Shown: positions 30,422 through 42,400 of the stretch, in pieces | How the letters are laid out: each line of letters starts with the position of its first letter | Numbering within the stretch: position 1 is the stretch's first letter | Source: Seminavis robusta | Taxonomy: Eukaryota; Bacillariophyta; Bacillariophyceae; Naviculales; Naviculaceae | Assembly: GCA_903772945.1 (NCBI GenBank) | Contig: CAICTM010000197.1 | Coordinates: 29,704-93,703 of the forward strand | DNA length: 64,000 nt | Direction: 5' to 3' | Made by a program: the position numbers and the translations under genes | The notes under the pieces: model-generated | The model's input: the letters and a program-made list of their open reading frames with translations, nothing else | Databases searched by the model: none | What the model was told of the DNA's origin: nothing

Positions 30422-31747
30422 TCACGACGAGGACGACTTACTGCCCAGTCGGGAGGGAGACGCACTGGGATAGTACGGTTTGTTGGAAGCATCATTGTTT
30501 CGCTTGGCTCCCGCCCCCCGCAGAACACCGCCACCCGGCCGCGGCACACTAGAGACACCCGGTGGCCTTGCGAAAGAAGTACTGCCAGCCTGTTTCCTTG
30601 CCGCCGCAATGGCCGCCACTTCGGCCGACGGTGTCACTTTCTTGACGGCCGCGGCCAATAATCCCTTGGGCAAGGGTGCCTTATTTTGGGAGAGACCACC
30701 GGGCGGTGCCGCGGGTCGGATAATTTTGGGAGGTGAATTGTTATGGCGTGCGTTGTTGTGCGGTTTATTGGGTGTACTCTCGGCCGAGACTTCTCCTCGT
30801 TTGGGTGCCCGCGCCCATTTGACCTGAACGATGCGGTCCAAAAGTGTTTTTCGATTCAACGAAGCAATGGCCAATTCGCACGCTTCGGGTTGACTGTATT
30901 CGATAAACGCTTGTCCCTTGTCGGGTTGGATTCGTACGGCCAGAATTTCTCCAAAGGCATAGAATTGATCTCTGATATCGTCTTCGGTGGTCGGCGGAAA
31001 CGGAGGATCCCCGACATAACGCAAATACGCCGTGGCGGTGGCACGTTCGTAGTCATCTTCTTCATCTTGTTTTTGTTCGTGAAATTCTCGTCGTTTCTGT
31101 TTGCCGATAATCTTTTTGGCGACGGGATCGTTGGTGCCATAGAATCGATCTTTGGTATTTTGTTGTGACATGGGGTCATTGCGGTCGCGCGGCATTTCAT
31201 GACGAAAGGGACATTTGGATCCTCGATCGCATTCTCCCTTGGCAAAAAAGGAACACAGCTTGGGCAGATTGCGTTCGTAGCGCGGTTCCATGCGAGCCAT
31301 GTCGGCCAATTTGGCGTGTGCGAGTGCATTGGGTGTATTGGCAGATGCTCCTTGTGCTAGAGCACGTTCTTGTTGTGCCGTATACCAGGCTCGATTGGCT
31401 TGAGACTGTGGGGGCGCCATGACGGCCGAGGCGGATCCACTCTCTCGGAGTACCTTGTCTCGTACTTTGACGGGCAATCCGTACTGAAGGTCGTAGATAC
31501 AGACTTGACAGACATTCTTGGCTTGGGCACAATTGCGACAAATCTCTACACGCTTCAAACGACCCTTGGTTCCTGCTTGCCACGCAAAGACAGTAAAGGG
31601 AGCCTCGCAAATCTGACACTTTTTGCCAAAGGCTTCTTTGGTCATTCGAACATATGGATTGTCACCCAAACAAGTCTCACACACCAGAGGAAACTCTGTG
31701 TCCCCTTCCCATTGCTGCTTGACATCGTCGCGTTTGATAGACGCCAT
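30422..31747 (-). CDS. RBM22: Pre-mRNA splicing factor RBM22/Cwc2-Slt11 type
   Basis: Single exon of 441 aa. Domain order matches RBM22: an N-terminal zinc region with CETC, CQIC and CRNC/CQVC knuckles (about residues 23-83), a CCCH finger CSFFAKGECDRGSKCPFRH (about 165-183), then one RRM (about 240-310) with YLRYVGD (RNP2-like) and KGQAFIEYS (RNP1-like). The phrase DRFYGTNDPVAKKI just before the RRM is characteristic. The C-terminus is Pro/Ala/Lys-rich and disordered. Known role: NTC-related factor contacting U6 snRNA and intron in the activated spliceosome, in the nucleus. It fits an intron-containing genome such as this one. Confidence 0.95.
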   Translation of the reverse strand: MASIKRDDVKQQWEGDTEFPLVCETCLGDNPYVRMTKEAFGKKCQICEAPFTVFAWQAGTKGRLKRVEICRNCAQAKNVCQVCIYDLQYGLPVKVRDKVLRESGSASAVMAPPQSQANRAWYTAQQERALAQGASANTPNALAHAKLADMARMEPRYERNLPKLCSFFAKGECDRGSKCPFRHEMPRDRNDPMSQQNTKDRFYGTNDPVAKKIIGKQKRREFHEQKQDEEDDYERATATAYLRYVGDPPFPPTTEDDIRDQFYAFGEILAVRIQPDKGQAFIEYSQPEACELAIASLNRKTLLDRIVQVKWARAPKRGEVSAESTPNKPHNNARHNNSPPKIIRPAAPPGGLSQNKAPLPKGLLAAAVKKVTPSAEVAAIAAARKQAGSTSFARPPGVSSVPRPGGGVLRGAGAKRNNDASNKPYYPSASPSRLGSKSSSS

Positions 31748-32208
31748 GATACATCAACACCTTATTACTTGATTGGAGGAAGCTCGAAATTGAATGGACT
31801 TCTTTGTTTTTGTGTGGTGTTGCGAGCGGCGAGAGTTGCTGCGAGCGCCATCTGGGATTGAACTTGGACGCACGTTTGTTTTATGCTTGGGCCGTGACAT
31901 CATGTAACCCCCTATTTATTGGGGGGGTCTTCAGCTTCCGTGAGATCCGAAACTCGGACGGCTGGAAGCCTCGTTTCCCCACCATGGCCACATGTTTGTG
32001 AGATCCACCAGAAAGTCAAGAGGCGATTGCCATAGCTTTGGTTCCATCGAATCGAATCTGGATTCGGATAGCTGGAGGCCCTCGTTTTCGTGTCCCTCAT
32101 GTATGTTTTATCATATCATATGCGCGAGATCCCCACAAAATAATATAGACTAGACCATCATCGGATTTGAGAGTGCGCACGTGCCGTGCGATAAGCAAGG
32201 CATAGAAA
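31748..32208. promoter_or_regulatory. Divergent promoter region between RBM22 and exostosin-like genes
   Basis: About 460 bp. It contains an imperfect duplication (about 31940-32030 and 32050-32130, sharing CTGGAxGCC-CTCGTTT and GAGATCC). No TATA box stands out. Confidence 0.4.
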
Positions 32209-34127
32209 ATGGTGAAACGACAGACACTGAGGAGTACCAAAGCTCAGGATGGCGGCAGAAAGAATCCATGTGGAGTACACAGTTTGGGTGTGGTGGTCTG
32301 GATGGCTGTCGCCACCTTTGTGTGCATTTCCCTCTTGAAGGAATCGGCATCCGTCTCTGGATCGGTGTCCCGTGTCAATCGGTCGGTGGATCTAGAGTTT
32401 CTGACCTTTTCCGCCACTTCGTTGGTCGCTACTTCTGCTTCTGCTACCGACACACAACCACCACAAGCAGTGGTACGGGTTGACCCAAAGCCATTTCGAT
32501 TTTACGTCTACGAACAATTTGCAGACAATGAATGGTCTCCTCGAAATTTGAGTGACTGTATTCTCAGAAAGAATCCAAAGACTGGAAACTGTGATTGGGG
32601 TAAGCAAGCAGCAGAATGATTGATTCACCCTTGGTCATGCTCCCAAAAGCTCATTTATTTATTTGCCTGCCCTCTACATACCGGTATCTCCAAAAAGCCT
32701 TGACTACTTGTGTGGATGATGGGACTGCTGGCTCTAGATATGCGTCCAGGAGGAAAAATTTCAATGGAGGTATGTTTATTGTGATCACAGCAGGCCTAGC
32801 TTGGAAAAATCCAGTTTTGCTCCTTTTGATGACCAGACCACTCTGTCTTTTCTCATCTCATTTATCTTGTGTTTGGCTTGCTTCTGTACTAAATGTATTT
32901 CAAGATGTGCTACTCGCAGACCTATTCTTGAGATATCCCATTGGGGAAGGAAGTGCACCTGCCGTCACATCATTTGCCACCAGGACGCAGGATCCCCAAC
33001 AAGCGGATGCCTTTATCGTTGCATATGCTCATGACGGCCACTGCAACTGTCACTCGGTCGATTCCAAATGTCCAAAGACACCCCAAATGGCACAAGAAAT
33101 CGACGAAGTATTCAAAACGCTCCATCACTACAACACCAACCACAACAAGAATCGTCACTTGTTTCTATCCTCCAAAGACTCTCCGTTTTCTCATATCAAG
33201 ATTCGAGATGTCCCCATGAGAACGACGTTGGGAGACTTGAGGAAACGATCGTGTCTGGCAACCTCCAACTCCAGTGGCGGCAATCATCTCTGTCCCGATA
33301 TTGTTATTCCGTACCTCAACACTCATCCCTTTTACCAGCCACATGCAATTCAAACACGACCAAAGGAATGGTGGACCACCCGCACCCGGACCATTGCGGT
33401 GGCGGCCATCTTTGGTCGGGTATGGGATCCCAGTTTCCGCAATTACGTCTTGGATAATATCGAACCAGTGATTCGGCGGCACAGTGGCGATTCTACCATT
33501 GGTGGCTTGCCGGTCCAAATTGGATCCTTACAAGGAAAAGAACGGAACATTGACAAGGAACAGGCCACCTTTGAACTCTACCAGAATTCCATCTTTTGTT
33601 TGATCTTACCAGGAGATGGACCCGCCCAGAAACGATTCTTTGACGTGATTATGAGTGGATGCATCCCCGTGGTCTTTGTCTCGCAACGTCGTCAGAATCT
33701 GGACCCGTCCGTCGCCAAGGCATATCCAAGTTGGTGGTCTGGGATGGACAATTCCATCCCCGCAAGGCAAAGCATCCGTACATCGTACCCGTTTCCCAAA
33801 GGATTCTTTCTCGATCAACCATCGCTCGGGATTGATTATTCCTCCTTTGTGGTACAAATCACACACGATACAACACCGGGACGATCGTGCGACTTTTCGT
33901 GTGGACACAAAGTGAATGCGACCTGTCAATTGGATTGTTTGGTACCAGAGCTGGAACGCATCATGGACACTCCAGAAGAACTCGTTCGATTGCGCCGGAA
34001 TCTACAAGAGGCTGCCGTCCTACTCAACTATGGAATGGAAGACCATGCGTTTGAAACGTTTGATGCCTTTGCGGTATTGTTGGCCCAACTGGGACACATT
34101 TTGGAGCGTCTGCCGCCAATGCACTGA
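32209..34127 (+). CDS. Exostosin-family (GT47) glycosyltransferase
   Basis: Three exons are proposed: 32209-32599, 32698-32769, 32905-34127 (561 aa; introns 98 and 135 bp). The 72-bp middle exon is supported by matching phases on both sides and by the GT47-like text it builds, SRYASRRKNFNG|DVLLADLFL. The start gives a type II anchor (VVVWMAVATFVCISLL). The exostosin core shows RFYVYE, TRTQDPQQADAFIVAY, FGRVWDP and the donor-site block FCLILPGDGPAQKRFFDVIMSGCIPVVF. This family transfers GlcA, Gal, Ara or Xyl in the Golgi; the donor here is not predictable. Skipping exon 2 would keep the frame (72 bp), so alternative forms are possible. Confidence 0.88.
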
Positions 34128-34194
34128 ATGAATGACAAAGCCGATAAATCATGGGGCCGGTGACCCACAGGAACAAAGGCCTTCCAACGTGTGC

Positions 34195-34675
34195 CCCGAT
34201 TTTGATCTTGATTCAGGGGCTGGATTTTTGGAACGTGTTGAGGCCGGAATTGATAAGTCGAAGTTTGATTCTTTGATTAAGGTACGACAGAAAGAAATTG
34301 TATGTTCTGCGAGAGCAGCTTGCTATTCAGCGCAAGTTCGAAATGATTGTATGCGAGGGGCACGGTCCGCTGGAATCATTCAACCGGCTGAGGCGATTCC
34401 TTGCTTTGACCGTGGACAAGTGGAGTCAAGCATTAGGAATTCATATGACAGCCATTGAGAAATGGGCGCCCCTCCAGGATGATCGAACTACCTTTTGACT
34501 GTTCTGCTGGGTTTGCTTTGTAACAGTTTGTGCTTGTCTACTACAATTGGACTCATCTCCTTTGTTCCTTCTAATGTTGCCTGCAAGGTCCAGATGGTGA
34601 AAATATTCTGCAGGGGTTAACCAGAGCACATCCTGGAGAACAAGGGATGTTGACAAAATGTCATTCGAGCTGACA
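34195..34675 (+). pseudogene. Decayed gene copy 1 of a tandem pair
   Basis: Coding-like text (DLDSGAGFLERVEAGIDKSKF...) is followed, one frame over, by REQLAIQRKFEMIVCEGHG..., so a frameshift separates the two halves near 34300. The stretch begins about 65 bp after the exostosin stop. It matches copy 2 along its length. Family not recognised. Confidence 0.6.
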
Positions 34676-34683
34676 AACCCGAC

Positions 34684-35166
34684 CGCCGATGGCGATCTTG
34701 ATTCAGGGGCACTTTTGTTGTTGGAACATGTTGAGGCCGGTATTGATTGGTCAAAGTTTGATTCTTTTAATAAGGTATGACAGAAACAACTTGTATGGTG
34801 GGAGCAGCTTGCTATTCATCGCAAGTTCGAAATGATTGTATGCGAGGGGCACGGTCCGCTGGAATCATTCAACCGGCTGAGGCGATTCCTTGCTTTGACC
34901 GTGGACAAGTGGAGTCAAGCATTAGGAATTCATATGACAGCCATTGAGAAATGGGCGCCCCTCCAGGATGATCGAACTATGTTTTGTCTGTTCTGCTGTG
35001 TTGGTTTTGCACCAGGTTGCTATGCCTTTTTATCTACAGCTGGACTCATTTCCTTGTGTCCACACTGTCATTTCCTTCAAGGTCCATTTTGGAGACAGTC
35101 TTCAGAGGGTAACCAGAACACATCCCGGAGTAAGATGGATGTTCACAAAAGATTTCTTCCCAGCTA
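34684..35166 (+). pseudogene. Decayed gene copy 2 of a tandem pair
   Basis: Offset by about 489 bp from copy 1. In the frame of its longest conserved part it has an in-frame TGA near 34778 and a 4-bp deletion relative to copy 1. The block 34820-34979 is identical over 160 bp to 34331-34490, while the flanks are clearly diverged, which suggests gene conversion or selection on that segment. The downstream part reads as a hydrophobic, Cys-rich tail. Confidence 0.6.
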
Positions 35167-35746
35167 ACTGTAGCTAGAATTCTAGCTAACAATAGCCAGA
35201 AATCCAAAGCCTCAATGGCGAGACAGCTCAGCCAGGGTCCTCATTTCAACTCACATCGTCCCAAACTATTGTGAGATTCAAATCATTCAATGTCACAGTG
35301 TCGACGTACTAGCCTAGCTGGCTAGTCTTTCCGTTCCAATTGCTCGAGCAGCTATGATGCCTTCGTGGTTCTTCCTGCTACTACGATGAGCTCCGGGCAT
35401 TGCAAAATTGATGCACTCTTGATCTGTACCGCTAGCTAGCTAGCTAGTATAACGGGGTTTGGAGTCAGCGGATCATCTGCGGAAGCCAGCGAGGGCCAGG
35501 CTTCAAGCTTTTCATCTCCTTACTCAGGTCGCGGACCAGACAATGTCAAATCTATTGTGCTGCCTTGATTGGTTTCATTCCACCAGGAGACATCTTGCAG
35601 CGCTAGTAGGAAGAAGAAGGACTTCGAGAAGGCCAGCAGCAACAGTACAATCCTTCATGAATATTATATGAACAGCTTCAGAGCGTCTTGCAGCACATTC
35701 CACTTTCTTCCTCGGCAGCACACGCAACACTCGGTTCATGCCAAAC
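35167..35746. other. Intergenic region
   Basis: About 580 bp with CTAGCTAGCTAGCTAG around 35433. No gene supported. Confidence 0.45.
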
Positions 35747-38700
35747 CTACGAAAGCTCTTTGGTTGAGTTGTTGCCAGTTGTAGTTGGAAGCAGATCACC
35801 CAGCAAGTCACCCTCGATTATGAAGCTCGAGCTAATGCTTTCTAGAGCTTCAAACGGATCCATGTCATCGTCATATTCGTCCTGAGATTGGCTACGGTCG
35901 TCGTCCACAATTTTTTCTGCCAGTGCTGCAATGCCCTTGGGGACTTTGTTGTGTTTTCGGGCACGGATGTTGGCACCCCAGACTTGAGATGTTGATGGAT
36001 TGACAGGTTGCAGGGCATTGTTGTTGAAGATTTGAGACGCCTTTTTATGCAGCTTGGCCAAGCCCTCCACGTTGAAGACTCGGGCTTCTAGCTCTGCCAG
36101 GGAATGGTAAGTTGGAGCGTGAAGCAGATTGACTTCGATTCCATTCTCGAGAATCTCTCTAGCCTATTACGCATTCAATGCATCGTGAAAACATTGTGAG
36201 ACACCTCGCACAAGAGCAAAAGCCAGCCAAGCAGGAACGCCCGTCGATAGATTGATACACCACCGTTGTACGTACATTGACAATGTCACCTTTTCGGACC
36301 AAATGCTCTCCAAGCGCCCGATAGAGCTCCGCATCGGTTGGGGCGCATTCAATCCCACGTCTCAGAATGAGCCCCACCAAACCATCGTTTCCAAGGCGCT
36401 GTTCAATGTTGGCAGCTATCAGCCAACTGGCTCCGCTTCGTTTGTTGATTGTCAATGCTTTGGTCAACAGCCGTTTTGCTGTATCGACATTATCTTCTCG
36501 CAATTCCAGCGTGGCCCAGCTTTGGTACAGGGGAACGTGACGAGGAGCCTTGCGGATCCCGGAAAAAAACAGGCTGGAATTGAGAAAGTGATGAGCAGAC
36601 ACAAGATGAGTGATGATGACAGAATCCTCCGTACCCTACGGTAACTAGTCCCCCCAAAGAAGACTCACCTTCTGGCTTTGTCAACATCTCCAATCCGTCC
36701 TTCCATTGTGGCATAGGCTTGCCACAAGGAACCGTGATTGGGAGCACTCTTTACACCGCAGTCAAATAATTTCCGTGCCGTACTAATATTCCCCGCTCTC
36801 ATTTCCATGACACCCCATGCCTGCCAAGCCTGTGCATGCTTGCTATCCACCAGCACCGATCGTTCAAAGAGTTCTTGGGCAGCTTCTTGTTTTCCCAATT
36901 TTGCTTCACAAAGTGCCGCTCCCAGCAAAAGTTGCGATGAATTTCCGTATCGATTAATGCCTTGGACAAACACTTCCAATGCCTCGGTGGGTCGATTACT
37001 GTTCAATTCCAACATTCCCAGCGTGTGCGACAAGAAGAGAGCTCGTTCTCGATGCTGTGAATCCATTCCCACGTCATTGAGTTGTGCTTTTTGCAATCCT
37101 TTTCGGAGCGTGGCCTTGGCGGCGTCGACGTTGCCGAGAGAGAGTTCCATTTTGGCATAGCCGTGATAGATGGAAGCCGCATCGGCACATTTGGCCCGGA
37201 CGCCGCGTTCAAAAATTTGTCGCGCCCCTTCTGCCGTCCCATGTTTGAGTTCTGCGGTACCATAGGCATTGTACGCCGGTCCATGTCGTGGATCCAAGAG
37301 CAATGCTTCTTCCAAGAGCCCCTTGACATAATCGTCGTACTTGTTGGTTGTTGCCGTTTTGTTGTTATTGTTGATATTGCATTTGTTGTTATTATGATTG
37401 CGAGATGGCCGTTTCAATTCTAGAAGGGCATAGGCTACCAAAGTGGGTGCTGTGGGTTCAATGGCAAGACTGGCACTGTACAAATCCCTGGCACCGGAAA
37501 AGTTTCCAACACGTTCTTCTACACTTCCGGCAGCTTGCAAGAGCTAAAGAATGAAATAAAAAACAATATAAGGTCACGAGGCAAAGCCACATGTCTTGCT
37601 GTTTACTTTCGTACGTACCATTGGATCCTTGGGATATCTTTGTATTCCCTTGGCTAAAATGATGCGTGCCTTGTCCCAGTTTCGATCCTTGACTTCGAGT
37701 TGGGCCCATGCATTGTAGACGCGTCCTCCATCGTGATGCCGTTTTTTTGGGGCCTCGTCTGTGGCGCTGCCGGTTTGCTGTTCCATGTGCCGACAAGCAT
37801 TGGCGAGAACTTTAGCCACGGCTCGTTTGGTACTTCGATTGCCCCCGTGTTGTTGACTTTTCCGTCCTTCCAGGCGCGCCAGAGCGACATGGGCAATACT
37901 GGACGTGGGATGCAGCTTTAGGGCATTTTGTATGAGTTCATGTGCGGTTTGCACATCGTCGTAATATCGTTCTTCCAACCATGCCATGGCGAGATAAACT
38001 TCGGTCTTGTCCTTGTCAGTAGTCAAGTGGGGCAAGTGCTGTTGATATAACTCGCGCGCTTCTGCTGGCAAATTCTGTGCCAAGAACAATTCTCCCAAGG
38101 AACAAACCAAGGCCGCCGTACTGGTTCGTTCTAACGCGTGTTCCCAGAGCTGTTGGGCATGCTGTGCTTGGTTGCACTTTTTTTGTTCCATGAGTCCGTA
38201 AGCGTGGCAGACGTAGGGATTGTAAGAATCAATTTGCAAGGCTCGTTGGTAAAGATTTCTTGCCGTGTCCAAATTGCCGTGGGTTTCTTCGTAGAGCGCC
38301 CATGCTTGCCAGAGATGAATGCTCTTGGGACAACAGGCAGTGCCTCGTTCAAATGCCTGTCGGGCACTGGTGGAATTGGTGTTACTGGTAGTATTGCTAG
38401 TAGCTGATTGTCGATGATGGGCCTGTTCTCTCCTGGCTTGCAGTCTTGCCAATCCCAAGTGACTATGGGCATCGAAAGGGTCCATCTCCAAGATTTGATG
38501 AAACTTATGGGACGCTCGTCTCCATTGTCCTTGACGTTCCAGAGCCTTGGCCTGAAGGAACATGGATTTGACGAGATACCGTTTTCGGCTCTTGGAAAGA
38601 GGTTTCTTGTGGTGCTTTTTTTGATGGGTGTACTTGTTGCTGGTACTGCTGCTAGTAGTGGCAGCCATGCGGGGGGATATCCGTAGGGATGCAGGTACAC

Positions 38701-38854
38701 GACCCACTTGATGCACTTGTAGTATTCTCTGCCTTGTAGTAAAAGCGGTTGCCATCGGGGCACGAAGCGCAGACCCAAAGAGCAGAAAGAGCAAAATGCA
38801 GTGGATAGCAACGCCTGCGGAAATAATTGGAGGTCCTGGTAGGAGCAGCTTCAT
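35747..38854 (-). CDS. HAT/TPR-repeat RNA-processing factor, MBB1/HCF107 type, probably plastid-targeted
   Basis: Four exons on the minus strand: 38854-37619, 37543-36669, 36573-36276, 36163-35747 (941 aa; introns 75, 95 and 112 bp), each join keeping the TPR register (for example DVDKAR|SLFFSGIRKAP). Residues 1-40 form a signal peptide (ISAGVAIHCILLFLLFGSAL) ending in ATAFTT, close to the SAF-type cleavage site of diatom plastid pre-sequences. From about residue 95 there are many consecutive 34-residue TPR/HAT repeats with the pattern W-A-x-E and A-R-x-L-F. Related plant and algal proteins (MBB1, HCF107) bind and stabilise psbB/psbH transcripts. A plastid RNA-stability role is therefore inferred; the target RNA is not known. 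Confidence 0.85.
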
Positions 38855-39466
38855 TGTGTTATCTCATAGATGGCACGGTAGCGATACTGATGAAAGATAC
38901 GGTAGCTGATCAGGATGATAAAAATGAAAAATCTCTTTTCTTCTATGAGATGGATGGGTGGGCTTGAGCTGATGTTCTGATGTTTTTCTTTCCTGTTTGC
39001 CGCCACTGTTGCTCCTTTCAATCAATCATCACTGCGTACGCAAATCGGGCCCAGTCACGAATATCCTTCCGATACGGTATCCGTGAGTGGAAGCCAGCAA
39101 GGTCTGGACCTGGTCGAAACGGCTACCAGATCCACGCAACGTCCAAGTTCAGCGACCACAATCCAGTGTCGTGTCAACAACCAGCATCGCATGGACAAGG
39201 ATCCACAACGAAGCAAGATATATAAAAGGCGTTGGTTATTACAAGCTCTCTCCTTCGCTCTGTCTCTTGGAACCTGACAGGAGGAACTAGTACTTTGCCT
39301 TGAGAGAGTCTCAGTTCCAGTTGGGCAATATCCAATATCCCTCAGCGAACCCCTTTGGCTTGGTTATTGTCGAGGGTCGAGTCTTATCCGGGACCGTGCA
39401 CTTCCTCCATCGGCTGATACCAAGCCATAGCATACTGATCCTCTTCATTATCTCAGCATTGCAAGA
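38855..39466. promoter_or_regulatory. Divergent promoter region between HAT/TPR and golgin genes
   Basis: About 610 bp. GATATATAAAAGG near 39219 resembles a TATA box about 245 bp before the golgin ATG. The remainder is unremarkable. Confidence 0.45.
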
Positions 39467-42400
39467 TGGCTGAAGATCAATCAAAGGTGAGTTGTTTCTT
39501 TAATGATATTTATCATGGGGGTATACGGATCTGTTAATGGATGGATCGGCCTGACCCGTGTATCTTTCCTTTGCCAATGATGATGACAATCCCACGCGAT
39601 ATTTAATTCTTTTGTCTTGTCTCGTGTGTGCTGATGATAGGCCAACCGGTTTGGAGCCGGATGGGGTGGCTTTAACAACTTGCGCAAGCAAGCTCAGGAA
39701 ATGGGCACCAAGATGGGAGCTCAAATGGAGCAAGCCGCCGCGAAAAGGACACCCAACAATAGCAGTCACGGCATGAAGGTCGCTGCCGAAGCGGAAGCGG
39801 ATGCGCCCGCGACGACGAAATCGGCCGCGGACGGTCACTCCAAAGAAGAGTTGCTGGCCGTGTTACAGAAAATGAACAAAAAGGTCAAGGCGCTGAGTGT
39901 CCTCCGACAGCAATTAACCGAACGTGCCGAATCCGCCGAAACATCCAAAGCCAAATTGGTGGCGTTGCTCAAGGAAGAAATTCTACAGAATGCCATGCTG
40001 GAAGAAAATACTGCTGCCGATGAAGCTGAACAGCTTCAAAAAGCATGGAGACAAATGGACGAAAACAATCAACTCACTCTGCAGAGTCTACAGTCGGAAT
40101 TCAAAAAACAAGCCATGGCACATCAGGAAGCTGTCAAAAAGTTACAGGCCAATGGACACGACAACAGCGGCAGTAGCGGCAGTAATGGCAATAGTAGTGG
40201 CGTGAGCAAGGAAGAAATGGAGCAAATCAAAGATCAGTACCGCAAAGATTTGCAAGATGCCATGGAGCAAATGGATAAGAAACGACAACAAGAAGTCGCA
40301 ATCTTGCAAGAAAAACTAGACAAGGCGCAAGCAGCATCTAGTACAGCATCTAGTACAGGAGCAGATGCCAAAGGCGCCATTAGCGAAGAAGCACACAAGG
40401 CAGAATTGAACAAACTCAAGGGATTGGCCGCGCAGCAACTAAAAGCATTCAAAACCAAGGTTGCCACGGCACGACAATCCGAACTGGCCAAACTACGGGA
40501 GGAGTTGGGAAAAGAATCCGAACAAAAAATGACGGCCAAAGTGGCCGAGCTACAGGCTGCGCACCAACAAGAATTGCAAAATGCCACGGCCAGCAACAAC
40601 AGCCAAGGTGAACAGGAAACAGCTGCCGTGAAAGAACAACTCGCAAAGGAGTACGAATCCAAAATGCAAGCCAAGCTTGCCGAGTTGAAAGCAGCACATG
40701 AGCAAGAGTTGCAGAACACCACTGCCAATAGTACCAAGCAAGCTGGTGAACAGCAAGAAGCCATCAAACAGCAACTCACGAAGGAGTTTGACGCCAAGAT
40801 TGCCGAATTGAAAGCAGCTCATCAGCAGGAGCTGCAGAACGCCACTGCCAACACTAGCCAGCAATCCGGGGAACAGCAAGAAGCTATCAAACAGCAACTC
40901 GCGCAAGCATACGAAGCCAAAATGGCGCAGCTCAAACAAACCTTGGAGCAAGACCATTCGCAGCAATTCGAAAAACTCAAACAAGCGACGACGGGACAAC
41001 TTGAGGCGCTCAAGGCATCCATGATGGAATCTCACACCGCCGAAATGAACAATCTAAAAGGGCAAGCAGAAGCGGCCAAGGCTCAAGCAATCGAGGAAGC
41101 ACGAAAGCAAGCGGAACTTGCTGCGAAACAGACGGTCGAACAACAAAAGCAACAAGAAATTGAATCGCTCAAACAGTCGCATCAAAGAGGCTTGGAGATG
41201 GTTAAACAAGAGTCACAGATGCAACTGATGAAGTATACCGAAACAGCCGATGGGGCTGCCCTGGCGGCCAAGGCATCAGAGGATAAGGTCCTAACATTGC
41301 AGCAACAAATTGCCGCTCTGCAGGAGAAACATCAAAAGGATTTGGATTTGCTCAAGACCAAATCAGAAGAACAGCTCCAAAAATCCACCGAGAGTGCCAA
41401 TGCTAATTCACAAAAGGCAAAGGAATCCGAGGAGAAGGTCGCGTCATTGGAGAAGGAGGTTGGCAACCTCAAGGAAACCCACCGAAAGAGTCTCATGTTA
41501 CTTCAGCAAGAGTCGCAGATGCAACTGATGAAGTTCACGGAAAATGCCGACGGCGCTAACCAGGCAGTCAAGGCATCGCAAGAACAAGTTGCATCGCTTC
41601 AACAGGAAATTGCTACCTTGACGGAAACTCATCAGAAGGAGTTCAAGCTCATGAAGCAGGAATCTCAGCTGCAGCTGACCCAACTTACAGAAAAGTCGAC
41701 CACTGCGTCGGAGACTGCGAAATCATTGGAAGAAAAGGCGGCTTCTCTGCAGAAGGAAATGGAAACGGTAAAGCAGGCGCATTCATCGGAAGTGGCAAAC
41801 CTTAAGCAACAGGTTGCTCTTGTGACGTCGCAAGCTGAGGAAGAGCGCCAGCAGCAAGTTCAGAAATTGGAAGCAAAACATAAAGAACAACTGAGTGAAC
41901 TTTCAAAGCAGATAGAACAGGAGACGCAGGCGAAGAGTCAAGAAATCGCGACTTTGAAGCAATCCCATCAAAAGGAACTCGAGACGGTGAAGGGCAAATT
42001 GGACGCACAGGTTAGGGAATTAACAACAAATGCCCAGCGTACTTCGCAAACAGCAAAGGCAGCGGAAGAACGAATTGTATCTCTGCTGAAGGAGATCGAA
42101 ACGTTGAAGGCGCAGCATGAGGGGGACATTGGGTCGTTGAAGCAGCAGATTGAGCAGACGCGTTCAGCTATGGCAGCGCAAGGAGCAGAAGAGCAACAGC
42201 AGCGTCTACAAGACATGGAACAATCCAATCATGCCAATCTGCAAGAGCTGACTAAAAGGAAGGATGCAGAGGTCAAAGCAAAGCAACTTGAAATGGATGC
42301 ACTCAAAAAGAGTCATCAACAGGCCCTTGATGCTCTGAAGGCAGAATCTCAATCTTCTCTTGACAAGTCATCTAAGGAAGCTGAAAAAATTGCTCAAACC

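Noticed and set aside
32600-32904. Single 305-bp intron model for the exostosin gene
   Set aside because: Frame also allows it, but a 72-bp exon inside has matching phases and adds the family-typical SRYASRRKNFNG segment, so the three-exon model is preferred.
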